16,257 nucleotides of DNA, taken from contig JANOHV010000097.1 of NCBI GenBank assembly GCA_031406795.1, positions 1 to 16,257 on the forward strand, written 5' to 3'. The DNA comes from DATDCY01 sp031406795 [NCBI: Candidatus Rokuibacteriota bacterium] (GTDB lineage: Bacteria; JAUVQV01). A program made the position numbers and the translations under genes. The notes beneath the pieces are model-generated. The model saw only the letters and a program-made list of their open reading frames with translations, did no database searches and was not told where the DNA came from. This document shows positions 7,609 through 14,795 of the stretch, piece by piece (the first letter of the stretch is position 1; each line of letters starts with the position of its first letter).

Positions 7609-8274
7609 ATGCGTGACGCGAACGGCAGTGAAACGGTCGGCTACCGCGAGGGCAAGATACCCGAGGCGACGGTCCAGCGACTCTCGATCTACCTGCGCTA
7701 CGTGACGCAGCTGCACCGCGACGAGGTCAAGGTGGTCTCCTCCTACGCGCTCTCCAAGGGCTGCGGGGTCAAGGCCGCGCAGGTGCGCAAGGATTTCGCC
7801 TACTTTGGCGAACTCGGCGTGCGCGGCGTCGGCTACTATGTGAACGATCTCTACGCGGACCTGAAGAAGATCCTCGGACTCGAGCAGGTTTGGGAGGTCG
7901 CCCTGGTCGGCGCGGGACACCTCGGGTCGGCGCTCACCGCGTATCGCGGCTTCGAGGAATACGGCTTCACGATTTCGGCGATCTTCGACCTGCATCCCGA
8001 GGCGCTTCCCGCGGCGCTGCGCGAACGCCACGAGGTCCACCCGATCGAGCAGCTGCGCGAGATCGTCACCCGGCAGAAGATCCGCATTGCGATCCTCGCC
8101 GTTCCGGCGGCCGCGGCACAGGAGGCGGTCGACGCGCTGGTCGAGGCCGGGGTGAAGGCCATTTTGAACTTCGCACCGGCTCGGCTGGAGGGACCTCCCG
8201 GGGTCAAAATCCGCAATGTCGACCTCGCCGTTGACCTCGGGGTGCTCTCCTTCTTCGTGACCGGGAAAAAATAA
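7609..8274 (+). CDS. rex: Redox-sensing transcriptional repressor Rex
   Basis: DNA-binding repressor that releases its operators when NADH/NAD+ rises, tuning fermentation and anaerobic respiration genes. It has 221 residues. An N-terminal winged helix (about 15-85) contains IPEATVQRLSIYLRYV and the recognition helix KAAQVRKDFAYFGE. The C-terminal Rossmann domain starts at about 95 with VALVGAGHLGSAL (GxGxxG, 101-106) and the NAD-selecting Asp in FDLHP (127). It ends with the domain-swap helix region VDLAVDLGVLSFF. Length and order are typical. ATG 7609 follows GGAGGG (7597-7602). It may be read through from pdxJ, as I see no clear promoter or terminator in the 74-bp gap. It sits just before the anaerobic RNR genes, but I find no full Rex operator there. 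Confidence 0.95.
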   Translation: MRDANGSETVGYREGKIPEATVQRLSIYLRYVTQLHRDEVKVVSSYALSKGCGVKAAQVRKDFAYFGELGVRGVGYYVNDLYADLKKILGLEQVWEVALVGAGHLGSALTAYRGFEEYGFTISAIFDLHPEALPAALRERHEVHPIEQLREIVTRQKIRIAILAVPAAAAQEAVDALVEAGVKAILNFAPARLEGPPGVKIRNVDLAVDLGVLSFFVTGKK

Positions 8275-8446
8275 TTCAAGTGCGGATGAAGAATGATATG
8301 CGTAAGATATTGATAACATGAGAAAATATTATTATCACAAATAGGATTTCTGCGATTGGTGGAGCATTCTTGAGATTCTTGAAGCATTAGAGGCGAAACG
8401 GCGCTATTTCTGCGGGTGAGTTTTCTTCCGCCGTTTGGCGTTGTCC
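8275..8446 (+). promoter_or_regulatory. AT-rich rex-nrdD intergenic region
   Basis: This is the most AT-rich part of the window. It holds TATTAT (8327-8332, -10-like), an imperfect inverted pair TTGATAA (8310-8316)/TTATCACAA (8332-8340), a 9-bp tandem repeat ATTCTTGAG/ATTCTTGAA (8366-8383) and a partial echo of the NrdR box (AAGATATTG, 8304-8312). No -35/-10 pair with normal spacing stands out. It probably contains the nrdD promoter and regulator sites. Confidence 0.45.
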
Positions 8447-8462
8447 ACACAAGATATTGTGC
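8447..8462. promoter_or_regulatory. NrdR box upstream of nrdD
   Basis: ACACAAGATATTGTGC closely matches the NrdR-box consensus acaCwAtATaTwGtgt (14 of 16 by eye), with arms CACAA/TTGTG. NrdR is the dNTP/ATP-sensing repressor of ribonucleotide reductase genes. The box is 87 nt before the nrdD ATG. NrdR boxes usually come in pairs about 30 nt apart; no good second copy is seen. The nrdR gene is not in the window. Confidence 0.65.
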
Positions 8463-8548
8463 CCTGTTCCTGATCTGCCCCAAGATGTGACCATTTCCTG
8501 CCTATCTCTGGGGAAGGGTTGCAGCTCGCAACGGGGGGGCCTGATCGC

Positions 8549-10663
8549 ATGGTACAGGGAAATCAGCCGGGCGTACTGGATGTGCCGAAGCCTGTCTCCG
8601 AGGAGACCACCGACAGCGCGCTGTTCGTGCGCACCTCCACGGAGGGGATGGTGGACTTCTCCCGCGAGCGCATCGTCGAGGCGCTGGTGCGCGAGACGCT
8701 TCTCGATCAGGAGACGGCCGGGCTGATCGGCCGCGAGGTCGAGGAGCAGATTCGCGCGTTTCACACCCGCACGCTGACGGCGCCGCTGATCCGCGAACTC
8801 GTCGACGCAAAACTGCTCGAACACGGGCTCGAAGGCGCGCGCCGGCTGCACACCCGGCTCGGCATGCCCCTCTATGACGTGGAGCAGTTGCTGCTCTCGC
8901 CGAACAAGGAGAACGCGAACATCCCCCATGGGCCCGAGGCGACGAACCTCACGCTCGCCGAGAACATCAAGAAGGAGTACGCGCTGCTGCGGGTCTTCTC
9001 GCCGGAGGTGGCCGACGCGCACACGCGCGGGGACCTGCACCTGCACGATCTGGGCTTCATCGATCGGCCCTACTGCTCGGGTCAGTCGCTGGAATACGTC
9101 AAGAAGTTCGGCCTGAACTTCCCGCACGCGCTCTCGATCGCCAAGCCGGCGCGCCACCCCGAAGTGCTGCTCGCGCACATGGTGAAGTTCTCCGCGGCCC
9201 TGCAGAGCCACTTCGCGGGGGCCATCGGCTGGGACGCCGTGAACGTCTTCTTCGCGCCGTTTCTCGTCGGCCTCCCCGACCGCGAGGTGCGCCAGCTGGC
9301 GCAGATCCTGATCTACGAGTACTCGCAGCAGGCCGTCGCGCGCGGCGGCCAGGCGATCTTCTCGGATATCAACCTCTACTGGGAAACCCCGAAGCACTTC
9401 GAGACGGTGCCGGCCATCGGTCCCGGCGGCGCGTACACCGGCAAGACCTACGCCGACTACCTGCCCGAGGCGCAGCGCTTCGTCAAGGCGCTCTTCGAGG
9501 TCTACCTCGGCGGTGACGGCGCCGGGCGGCCCTTCTTCTTCCCGAAACCGCTGGTGCACATCACCGAGAAGCTCTTCCGGACCCCCGGGCACGAGGAGTT
9601 CCTCGACCTGATCTGCACCGTAGCGGCCGAGAAGGGGAACACCTACTTCGTCTTCGACCGCGGCGAGACCGCCAAGATCTCCGAATGCTGCCGCCTCTCC
9701 TTCAAGCTCGAGAAGTCGGATCTCGAGGACGCGCGCGAGCCCTGGCGGATGCGCTACTCGGCGCTGCAGAACGTGACGCTGAACCTGCCGCGCGCGGCCT
9801 ACGAGGCGTCCGGGGATTCGACGAAGCTGTTCGCGCGCCTGATCGAGCTGATGGAGACCGCGACCCAGGCGCACGTCGAGAAACGCGCCTTTTTGACGCG
9901 GCTGCTCGAGATGGGCGAGCGCGGCCCGCTGGCGCTGCTGACGATGGCCCCCGACGGTCAGCCCTACCTGCGGATGCACCGGGCGACGCACCTGATCGGC
10001 ATGGTCGGCCTCAATGAACTGGTGCAGGCGCACACCGGCGAGGAGCTGCACGAGTCCGACGCGGCGCTGCGCTTCGGCCTGCGCGTCATCGCGCATCTGC
10101 AGCTGGTCGGCAAGAAGATCGGCGAGCGCCGCGGGATGCGCTTCGTCCTCGAGCAGACGCCGGCGGAGTCGACCGCCTACCGCTTCGCGCGCCTCGACTT
10201 GCGCTACCACCCCGGTCCGGCCGGATACCACGTCAAGGGCGACGCGGCGCGCGGCGAGGTCTACTACACCAATTCGACGTACCTCAACGTCCAGGCGCCG
10301 ATCAACCCGATCGAGCGCGTGAAACGCGAGGGGCTCTTTCACCCGCTGATCGAGGCCGGCTCGCTCTCGCACATCTGGCTCGGCGAGTCGCGTCCGTCGG
10401 CGGGGTCGCTCCGGGACTTCGTCGTCAAGACATTCCGGCACACGCAGAACGACCAGATCGCGTTCTCGCCGGAGTTCACCAGCTGCAACGCCTGTCAGCG
10501 CACCTGCCGCGGCCTGCAGGCGCAGTGTCCCTCCTGCGGCTCGGAGGAGATCGACGGGATCACGCGGATCACGGGGTACTTCACGCGGGTCTCCTCGTGG
10601 AACAAGGGCAAGCGCGGGGAGCTGCACGATCGGTATCGCTCCTCGGGCCACTACCAGGCATAG
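8549..10663 (+). CDS. nrdD: Anaerobic (class III) ribonucleoside-triphosphate reductase
   Basis: Oxygen-sensitive glycyl-radical enzyme that makes dNTPs from NTPs. With ATG 8549 it has 704 residues; TTG 8519 would add 10 but sits almost on the GGGGAAGG. Residues about 25-115 look like an ATP-cone (allosteric) domain (VRTSTEGMVDFSRERIVEAL). The barrel holds HLHDLGFIDRPYCSGQS (Cys176) and ECCRLSF (Cys380/381, thiyl-radical region). Near the end is a zinc site CNAC...CPSC (646, 649, 660, 663), then RITGY with the radical Gly at 676, and a tail VSSWNKGKRGELHDRY. The RITGY/SSWNKGK ending differs from the E. coli form. The paired cysteines and an adjacent redoxin suggest a redoxin-dependent rather than formate-dependent subtype. 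NrdG, its activase, is two genes downstream. A NrdR box precedes it. Confidence 0.96.
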   Translation: MVQGNQPGVLDVPKPVSEETTDSALFVRTSTEGMVDFSRERIVEALVRETLLDQETAGLIGREVEEQIRAFHTRTLTAPLIRELVDAKLLEHGLEGARRLHTRLGMPLYDVEQLLLSPNKENANIPHGPEATNLTLAENIKKEYALLRVFSPEVADAHTRGDLHLHDLGFIDRPYCSGQSLEYVKKFGLNFPHALSIAKPARHPEVLLAHMVKFSAALQSHFAGAIGWDAVNVFFAPFLVGLPDREVRQLAQILIYEYSQQAVARGGQAIFSDINLYWETPKHFETVPAIGPGGAYTGKTYADYLPEAQRFVKALFEVYLGGDGAGRPFFFPKPLVHITEKLFRTPGHEEFLDLICTVAAEKGNTYFVFDRGETAKISECCRLSFKLEKSDLEDAREPWRMRYSALQNVTLNLPRAAYEASGDSTKLFARLIELMETATQAHVEKRAFLTRLLEMGERGPLALLTMAPDGQPYLRMHRATHLIGMVGLNELVQAHTGEELHESDAALRFGLRVIAHLQLVGKKIGERRGMRFVLEQTPAESTAYRFARLDLRYHPGPAGYHVKGDAARGEVYYTNSTYLNVQAPINPIERVKREGLFHPLIEAGSLSHIWLGESRPSAGSLRDFVVKTFRHTQNDQIAFSPEFTSCNACQRTCRGLQAQCPSCGSEEIDGITRITGYFTRVSSWNKGKRGELHDRYRSSGHYQA

Positions 10664-10687
10664 AGAATTGTTTCAACCCACAGCAAG

Positions 10688-10812
10688 GCAGGTTGCTCAA
10701 AAGGGTCCAGGTGCAAGGCGCGCGACGATCCGGCGACTGAGGCGTACGACCGTACGCCGCAGGGAGCCGGGAGGAGCGCAACGCCGCAGATGGGCCCTTT
10801 TCAGCGGCCTGC
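10688..10812. repeat. 125-bp palindromic repeat between nrdD and the redoxin gene
   Basis: Terminal arms GCAGGTTGCTCAAAAGGGTCC (10688-10708, 21 nt) and its near-inverse (10792-10812) match at 17 of 21 positions. The centre is an 18-nt palindrome GGCGTACG-AC-CGTACGCC (10741-10758). This build (CAGGTTG-T/CTC-AAAA arm, GTACG core, arm again) resembles a dispersed intergenic repeat of Geobacter-like genomes as I recall it. There is no coding content. It ends just before the ribosome binding site of the redoxin gene. Confidence 0.7.
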
Positions 10813-10825
10813 CGGGAGGACGGAC

Positions 10826-11059
10826 ATGAAGCTGTTCACGAAGCCGGGATGCGAGAAGTGCGACTGGGTCAAGGCCAACCTGCCTGAGGGCGTGACGGTC
10901 GCCATGCACGACATTCTCACCGCCGACGGGCTCGCGGAACTGGCCTTTCACGAGTTGGTCTCGATCGCCGAAAAGCAGCTGCCGATCCTGCGGCTGCGCG
11001 GCGGCGAGATCGTCACCGGGGCGATCCAGATTCGCAAGGAACTTGCGGCAACCCTCTAG
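10826..11059 (+). CDS. Glutaredoxin-like redoxin (NrdH-like), partner of NrdD
   Basis: A 77-residue single-domain thioredoxin-fold protein: MKLFTKPGCEKCDWVKANLP gives beta-1 and the redox motif CEKC (residues 9-12) before helix 1. Then come HDILTADG, the cis-Pro region KQLPILRL (Pro57) and GGEIVTGA, all as in small glutaredoxins/NrdH. ATG 10826 has GGGAGG 6 nt upstream; an in-frame ATG at 10790 lies inside the repeat and is unlikely. It sits between nrdD and nrdG, with 18 nt to nrdG, so it most probably recycles the NrdD active-site disulfide, as shown for redoxin-dependent class III enzymes. Direct partnership here is inferred from position. It could instead be a general glutaredoxin. Confidence 0.85.
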   Translation: MKLFTKPGCEKCDWVKANLPEGVTVAMHDILTADGLAELAFHELVSIAEKQLPILRLRGGEIVTGAIQIRKELAATL

Positions 11060-11077
11060 CAGCGGGCTGATCAGACC

Positions 11078-11761
11078 GTGCTCCGTAACACCGATTTCGG
11101 CATCAAGGGGTTCCTCGAGACTTCGTTCCTCGACTGGCCGGGGCGCCTGGCGGCCGTCGTCTTTCTCGGCGGCTGCAACTTCCGCTGTCCGTTCTGCCAC
11201 AACGCCGAACTGGTGCTCGAGCCGCACCGGCTCCCCTCGATCCCGCTCGACGCCGTCCTCGGGCGCCTGCGTGCGCTGCGGGGCTGGGTGGACGGCATCG
11301 TGGTCAGCGGCGGCGAGCCGACGCTCTCGCCGCGCCTCCCCGAGTTGCTCGGGCGGATCCGCGGGCAGGGGTTCGACATCAAGCTGGACACGAACGGCAG
11401 CTGCCCGGAACTCCTGGCGAAGCTGGCGGCGCGCCGGCTGGTCCAGGCGTTCGACATGGACCTGAAGGCGCCGCTGGAGCCGGCCCGGTACGCGGCGCTC
11501 GCCGGCGTGCCGGTGCGCCTGGAACTGATCCGCGCGAGCATCGACCTGATCCGGAACTCCGGGCTGCCGCACCGCTTTCGGACGACGTACGTCCCGGGCC
11601 TGCTCGACCCCGCCGCCATCGTTCGCCTGCGGGCGGCGGCGGCCGGGTCGCCCCACGTCCTGCAGGCCTTCAACCCGAAGCGGGTGCTCGACCCGGCGCT
11701 CCGGTCCGTGGCGGCCCCTTCTGCGGAGGAGATGCAGGTCCTCGGGGGGACGGCCGCTTGA
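11078..11761 (+). CDS. nrdG: Anaerobic RNR-activating radical SAM protein
   Basis: Installs the glycyl radical on NrdD using S-adenosylmethionine and a [4Fe-4S] cluster. It has 227 residues. The N-terminal motif FLDWPGRLAAVVFLGGCNFR continues to CPFCHN, giving CxxxCxxC at Cys33, 37 and 40. SGGEPTLS (the GGE SAM-binding motif), LDTNGS and MDLKAPL follow in the expected order. This is the longer type often annotated as 'anaerobic ribonucleoside-triphosphate reductase activating protein', not the about 155-aa E. coli form. The start is GTG 11078 with only a weak ribosome binding site (GCGGGCTGA), 18 nt after the redoxin stop, so coupling is likely. An inverted repeat GACGGC/GCCGTC (11749-11770) spans its stop but has no T-run. 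Confidence 0.93.
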   Translation: MLRNTDFGIKGFLETSFLDWPGRLAAVVFLGGCNFRCPFCHNAELVLEPHRLPSIPLDAVLGRLRALRGWVDGIVVSGGEPTLSPRLPELLGRIRGQGFDIKLDTNGSCPELLAKLAARRLVQAFDMDLKAPLEPARYAALAGVPVRLELIRASIDLIRNSGLPHRFRTTYVPGLLDPAAIVRLRAAAAGSPHVLQAFNPKRVLDPALRSVAAPSAEEMQVLGGTAA

Positions 11762-11810
11762 ATAGCCGTCATGCCGGCGATATCATTACAGAGAATGTTT
11801 ACGGGCAGCG

Positions 11811-13046
11811 TTGCGCACGCATAGCGCATGGGTTGTGGGCGGGGCGGGCGCGGCTCTGTTGGGCGCCCTGCTGCTGTTCCACGGGCTTGATCCCTGGCGT
11901 TATCCCAATGATGACAACGGCGCCTGGTTCAGCGCGGTCGCGAAAAGTCATCTGACGGTCGGCCTGGGGGCCACCCGCGGGCAGGATTTCTTCACCTCAC
12001 GGACGACCGGTGAACTGGTCCCGTACCTTCACCACCCTCCGCTGCCGGGGCTGATCCTCGCGGCCGCGTTCAGCATAACGGGGAGCACGTCCCCCGGCAC
12101 CGCACGAATGACTTTCGCGCTCCTCCACCTCTTCATCTTCGCGCTCGTCGCGTATCTTGGCGCTCTGTTGTGGAACCCGACAAGACAGGGCTATCTCTTC
12201 ACCTGGGTCGCGGCGGTCGTCGCCACGGTGCCGATGAGCGCCTACTACGGGAAAATGCCGAACCACGAGGTGCCGGGGTTGCTGTTCTGGCTGCTGGGCA
12301 TCGTGGCGTGGGGGTTCCCAACGGGCCCGTCATCGCCCCGCCAAGTGATCCTGGCCTGCCTGGCCTGGTCCGTTGCCGTCTTTTCTTCCTGGCACGTGGT
12401 GTTTTGCGCTTTCGGCTGGTTGCTCATGCAGTGGGACGTCAAGCAGCGTCGCTTCGTATTGTTGGCGTCGTTGTGGGTCGCAGCGGCAACTCTGGGCGTT
12501 CTGACACACTTGGTGTGGGCTGGGGGCTGGGTCCTGCTCGATTCCCAGTCACGATCGGCAGGCTATTGGTTCGCCGGCAGCGACGGGGCCTCCCTGGCAG
12601 CCCGTCTCGGGTATCTGAACCACGCCCTGGGTATTGCCATCAACCGGTTCGCGCAGCTCCCGGCGCTGCTCAGCATCGTCTGGCTGCTGACCCTGTCCTG
12701 CGAAATCGTTCGCAACGGCCGGCGTCCCGACGCGCGGGATCGCGCTCTGCTCGGGCTGGGTCTCGGCTCGATGGTCTATTATCTGTTGTTTCCCCGTGCA
12801 GTCAGCTTTCACGCCTACCAGGGCTTCTACATGATTCCGTTCGTCGCGCTGACTTCCTCCGTGGCGCTGCAGCGCCTGTTGCAGTCGTCGTTCCTTGCGA
12901 CGCGGCCGCGTCTCGGGCAGGCGCTCCCCGCCGTCCTGCTGGGGCTGACCTGCCTCCTTGGCGTCGTCACGACCGTGCGGATGTATCGCGCGCCCTCACC
13001 GCGGGTGGTCGAGGCCACCCGGGCGCTGGAGAGTCAATACCGATGA
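11811..13046 (+). CDS. GT-C-type membrane glycosyltransferase (ArnT/PMT-like)
   Basis: A 411-residue integral membrane protein with about nine to eleven hydrophobic helices. After the first helix (about 7-24) comes DPWRYPNDDNGAWF with the acidic pair Asp34-Asp35, where GT-C enzymes hold their catalytic acidic residue. The loop YLHHPPLPGLIL matches the 'HPPL' segment of ArnT/PMT-type transferases (GT39/GT83-like), which use polyprenyl-phosphate sugars on the periplasmic side. It probably adds a sugar to a lipid, glycan or protein. The start is uncertain: TTG 11811 is the first usable codon after an in-frame TAG at 11763, and GTG 11835 is an alternative; neither has a good ribosome binding site. 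The stop overlaps the next glycosyltransferase (ATGA). The substrate cannot be told from sequence. Confidence 0.75.
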   Translation: MRTHSAWVVGGAGAALLGALLLFHGLDPWRYPNDDNGAWFSAVAKSHLTVGLGATRGQDFFTSRTTGELVPYLHHPPLPGLILAAAFSITGSTSPGTARMTFALLHLFIFALVAYLGALLWNPTRQGYLFTWVAAVVATVPMSAYYGKMPNHEVPGLLFWLLGIVAWGFPTGPSSPRQVILACLAWSVAVFSSWHVVFCAFGWLLMQWDVKQRRFVLLASLWVAAATLGVLTHLVWAGGWVLLDSQSRSAGYWFAGSDGASLAARLGYLNHALGIAINRFAQLPALLSIVWLLTLSCEIVRNGRRPDARDRALLGLGLGSMVYYLLFPRAVSFHAYQGFYMIPFVALTSSVALQRLLQSSFLATRPRLGQALPAVLLGLTCLLGVVTTVRMYRAPSPRVVEATRALESQYR

Positions 13047-13792
13047 ACACGACTCAGGGAGCCCGACTCGCGCGCGTGGCGTCGGTCGTCGCGCTCATTC
13101 CCGCCTTCAAGCCGGATGGACTGCTGGTCGATCTCGTCCGGGAGCTGCTGGCCGGCGGGTTTGGCTCGATCGTCGTGGTGGACGACGGGAGTCCCGCCGC
13201 ATCGGCTCCGGTGTTCGATCGGATCGCGGCGATCCCCGGCTGCAGGCTGCTGCGGCACGAGGTGAACCGCGGCAAGGGCCGGGCAATCAAGACCGGATTG
13301 GCGTTCCTGCTCGAGCGGTACCCCGACGCCGCAGCGGTCCTCACCATCGACGCCGACGGCCAGCACCGGGCGAAGGATGCCGTGCTCGTGGCCGAGTCGT
13401 TTCTTGCCGCTCCGGAGGCGCTCGTGATCGGGTCCCGGAAACTCGCCAGGCATGCGCCGTGGCGCAGCCGGTTCGGCAACCGGCTCACGCGCCAGGTGTT
13501 CCGCTGGGTGGCGGGGGTGCGGCTCGGCGACACGCAATCGGGGCTGCGCTGCTTCTCGCGCACGCTCATCCCGTCCCTGCTGGCGCTCGCCGGCGAGCGC
13601 TACGAGTACGAGATGAACGTGCTCGGCGCCTGCCCGAAGCTGGGGGTGCCGCTGCGGGAGATCGGCATCGAGACGGTCTATTTCGCCGGCAATCCCTCGT
13701 CGCACTTCAATCCGGTCGCGGACTCGGCGAAGATCTACGCCCTGCTGCTGCGTTTGTCGCTCGCGCGGCTGCTGGCGCGGATCCGTCGCTGA
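13043..13792 (+). CDS. Family 2 glycosyltransferase (polyprenyl-phosphate sugar synthase-like)
   Basis: A 249-residue GT-A fold enzyme without membrane helices. It shows ALIPAFKPD at the first strand, VVVDDGSP (45-51), NRGKGRAIKTG (75-85) and the metal/nucleotide motif TIDADGQH (101-108, DxD), followed by GSR, then GLRCFSR and YEYEMN. It resembles the DPM1/polyprenyl-phosphate mannose or glucose synthase branch of GT2. ATG 13043 overlaps the stop of the membrane transferase and has GGAGAG 9 nt upstream. The likely model is that this enzyme loads a sugar on polyprenyl phosphate at the cytoplasmic face, and the GT-C partner uses it outside; this pairing is inferred from the overlap. It ends the + strand run before a convergent gene. 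Confidence 0.88.
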   Translation: MNTTQGARLARVASVVALIPAFKPDGLLVDLVRELLAGGFGSIVVVDDGSPAASAPVFDRIAAIPGCRLLRHEVNRGKGRAIKTGLAFLLERYPDAAAVLTIDADGQHRAKDAVLVAESFLAAPEALVIGSRKLARHAPWRSRFGNRLTRQVFRWVAGVRLGDTQSGLRCFSRTLIPSLLALAGERYEYEMNVLGACPKLGVPLREIGIETVYFAGNPSSHFNPVADSAKIYALLLRLSLARLLARIRR

Positions 13793-13804
13793 GCCTCACC
13801 CGTC

Positions 13805-13827
13805 GCCGCCGCTGACCGCGGCCTTTT
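13805..13827 (+). terminator. Weak intrinsic terminator after the glycosyltransferase pair
   Basis: GCCGC (13805-13809) pairs with GCGGC (13818-13822) around an 8-nt loop, followed by CTTTT. The stem is only 5 bp but lies between convergent genes, where a + strand terminator is expected. Confidence 0.35.
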
Positions 13828-13833
13828 CGGGAG

Positions 13834-14736
13834 TCAGTCGTAGCCCTGCACCCACCCTTCTTCGATGCCGAGCCGGCCGAGCGCGCGCCGCGCGGCGATC
13901 GCCTCCTCGCGCCAGAGTCGGCGCCCATAGACGGCGTGGCCGACGGCGCGATGCGCCGGAAAGTACTGGTACATCAGGCTCACCGGGACTCGCGCGTCGA
14001 TACTCTGGAGCGCCGCGAGCACGGCGCGGGTGTCGGTGCCGCCGCCGGGCAGGACAAGATGGCGCACGAGCACGCCGCGACGCGCCAGCCCGTCGCGCCC
14101 GAGCTGCAGCGGGCCGAGCTGGCGCACCATTTCGGCGACGGCCTGCCGGTTGGCGAGGGCGTGGCGCGGGGCGCGGCTCAGGGTCCAGGCCCGGCGGTCG
14201 TCGGCGTACTTCATGTCCGGAAGGTAGATGTCGACGATGCCCGCGAGCAGCCGCAGCACCGGCAGCGACTCGTAACCGCCGCAATTCCAGACGACCGGCA
14301 CGTCGAGGCTGGATTGGCGCGCGATCAGCAGCGCCTCGAGAATCTGCGGCACCCACGGGGTCGGGGTCACGAAATTGAGGTTGTGGACACCCTGGCGCGC
14401 GAGGCCGAGTAAGCCCTCGGCGAACTCTTCCGCGCCGAGATCGCGGCCGACGCCGAGGCGGCTGATCGGGTAATTCTGGCAGAAGCGGCAGGCGAGGTTG
14501 CACCCCGAGAGAAAGACGTTGCCCGAGCCGCGGCTGCCGGAAATCGGCGGCTCCTCGCCGCGGTGGACGGCGAACGAGGCGACCCGCGCCAGGCTGCCGG
14601 CGCCGCAGAAACCCCGTTCGCCGCGGCTGCGGTCGACGCCGCAGGCGCGCGGGCACAGGGCGCAGCGCGTCAGGTGCGGCCGCGCCGCGCGGAACGCGCG
14701 TTCGAGCGCCTCCAGCCTTCGGGAAGCTCCATTCAT
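13834..14736 (-). CDS. PflX-like radical SAM protein
   Basis: A 300-residue protein of the COG1313/PflX type (radical SAM, 'pyruvate formate-lyase-activating-like', true substrate unknown). The N-terminus has a four-cysteine motif CALCPRACGVDRSRGERGFC (Cys25, 28, 32, 44), typical of this group, then the radical SAM motif CNLACRFCQN (Cys79, 83, 86). Later come VTPTPWVPQI, VWNCGGYES, YLPDMKYAD and HLVLPGG. ATG 14736 (MNGASRRLEALERAF) gives the normal length; GTG 14808 would run into the rmuC start. The ribosome binding site is weak. No glycyl-radical enzyme is adjacent; NrdD already has its own activase, so a different target is likely. The gene diverges from rmuC with 59 bp between starts, which must hold both promoters. 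Confidence 0.88.
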   Translation of the reverse strand: MNGASRRLEALERAFRAARPHLTRCALCPRACGVDRSRGERGFCGAGSLARVASFAVHRGEEPPISGSRGSGNVFLSGCNLACRFCQNYPISRLGVGRDLGAEEFAEGLLGLARQGVHNLNFVTPTPWVPQILEALLIARQSSLDVPVVWNCGGYESLPVLRLLAGIVDIYLPDMKYADDRRAWTLSRAPRHALANRQAVAEMVRQLGPLQLGRDGLARRGVLVRHLVLPGGGTDTRAVLAALQSIDARVPVSLMYQYFPAHRAVGHAVYGRRLWREEAIAARRALGRLGIEEGWVQGYD

Positions 14737-14795
14737 CCCGAGCCAGTCTGGCGACGCCTCTTGATAAATGCAACGGTCTGCGGCTACTCTCGCGC

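Noticed and set aside
8310-8340. Rex operator upstream of nrdD
   Set aside because: TATCACAA (8333-8340) is a plausible half-site, but the other half (TTGTGA at the right spacing) is missing; the better palindrome nearby is of NrdR type.
8387-10651. 754-codon - strand frame opposite nrdD, and a 553-codon frame opposite glmM (5100-6761)
   Set aside because: These are shadows of strongly third-position-GC-biased genes, with no ribosome binding site or domain signal.
11749-11770. Terminator at the end of nrdG
   Set aside because: GACGGC/GCCGTC makes a 6-bp stem around the stop, but no T-run follows.
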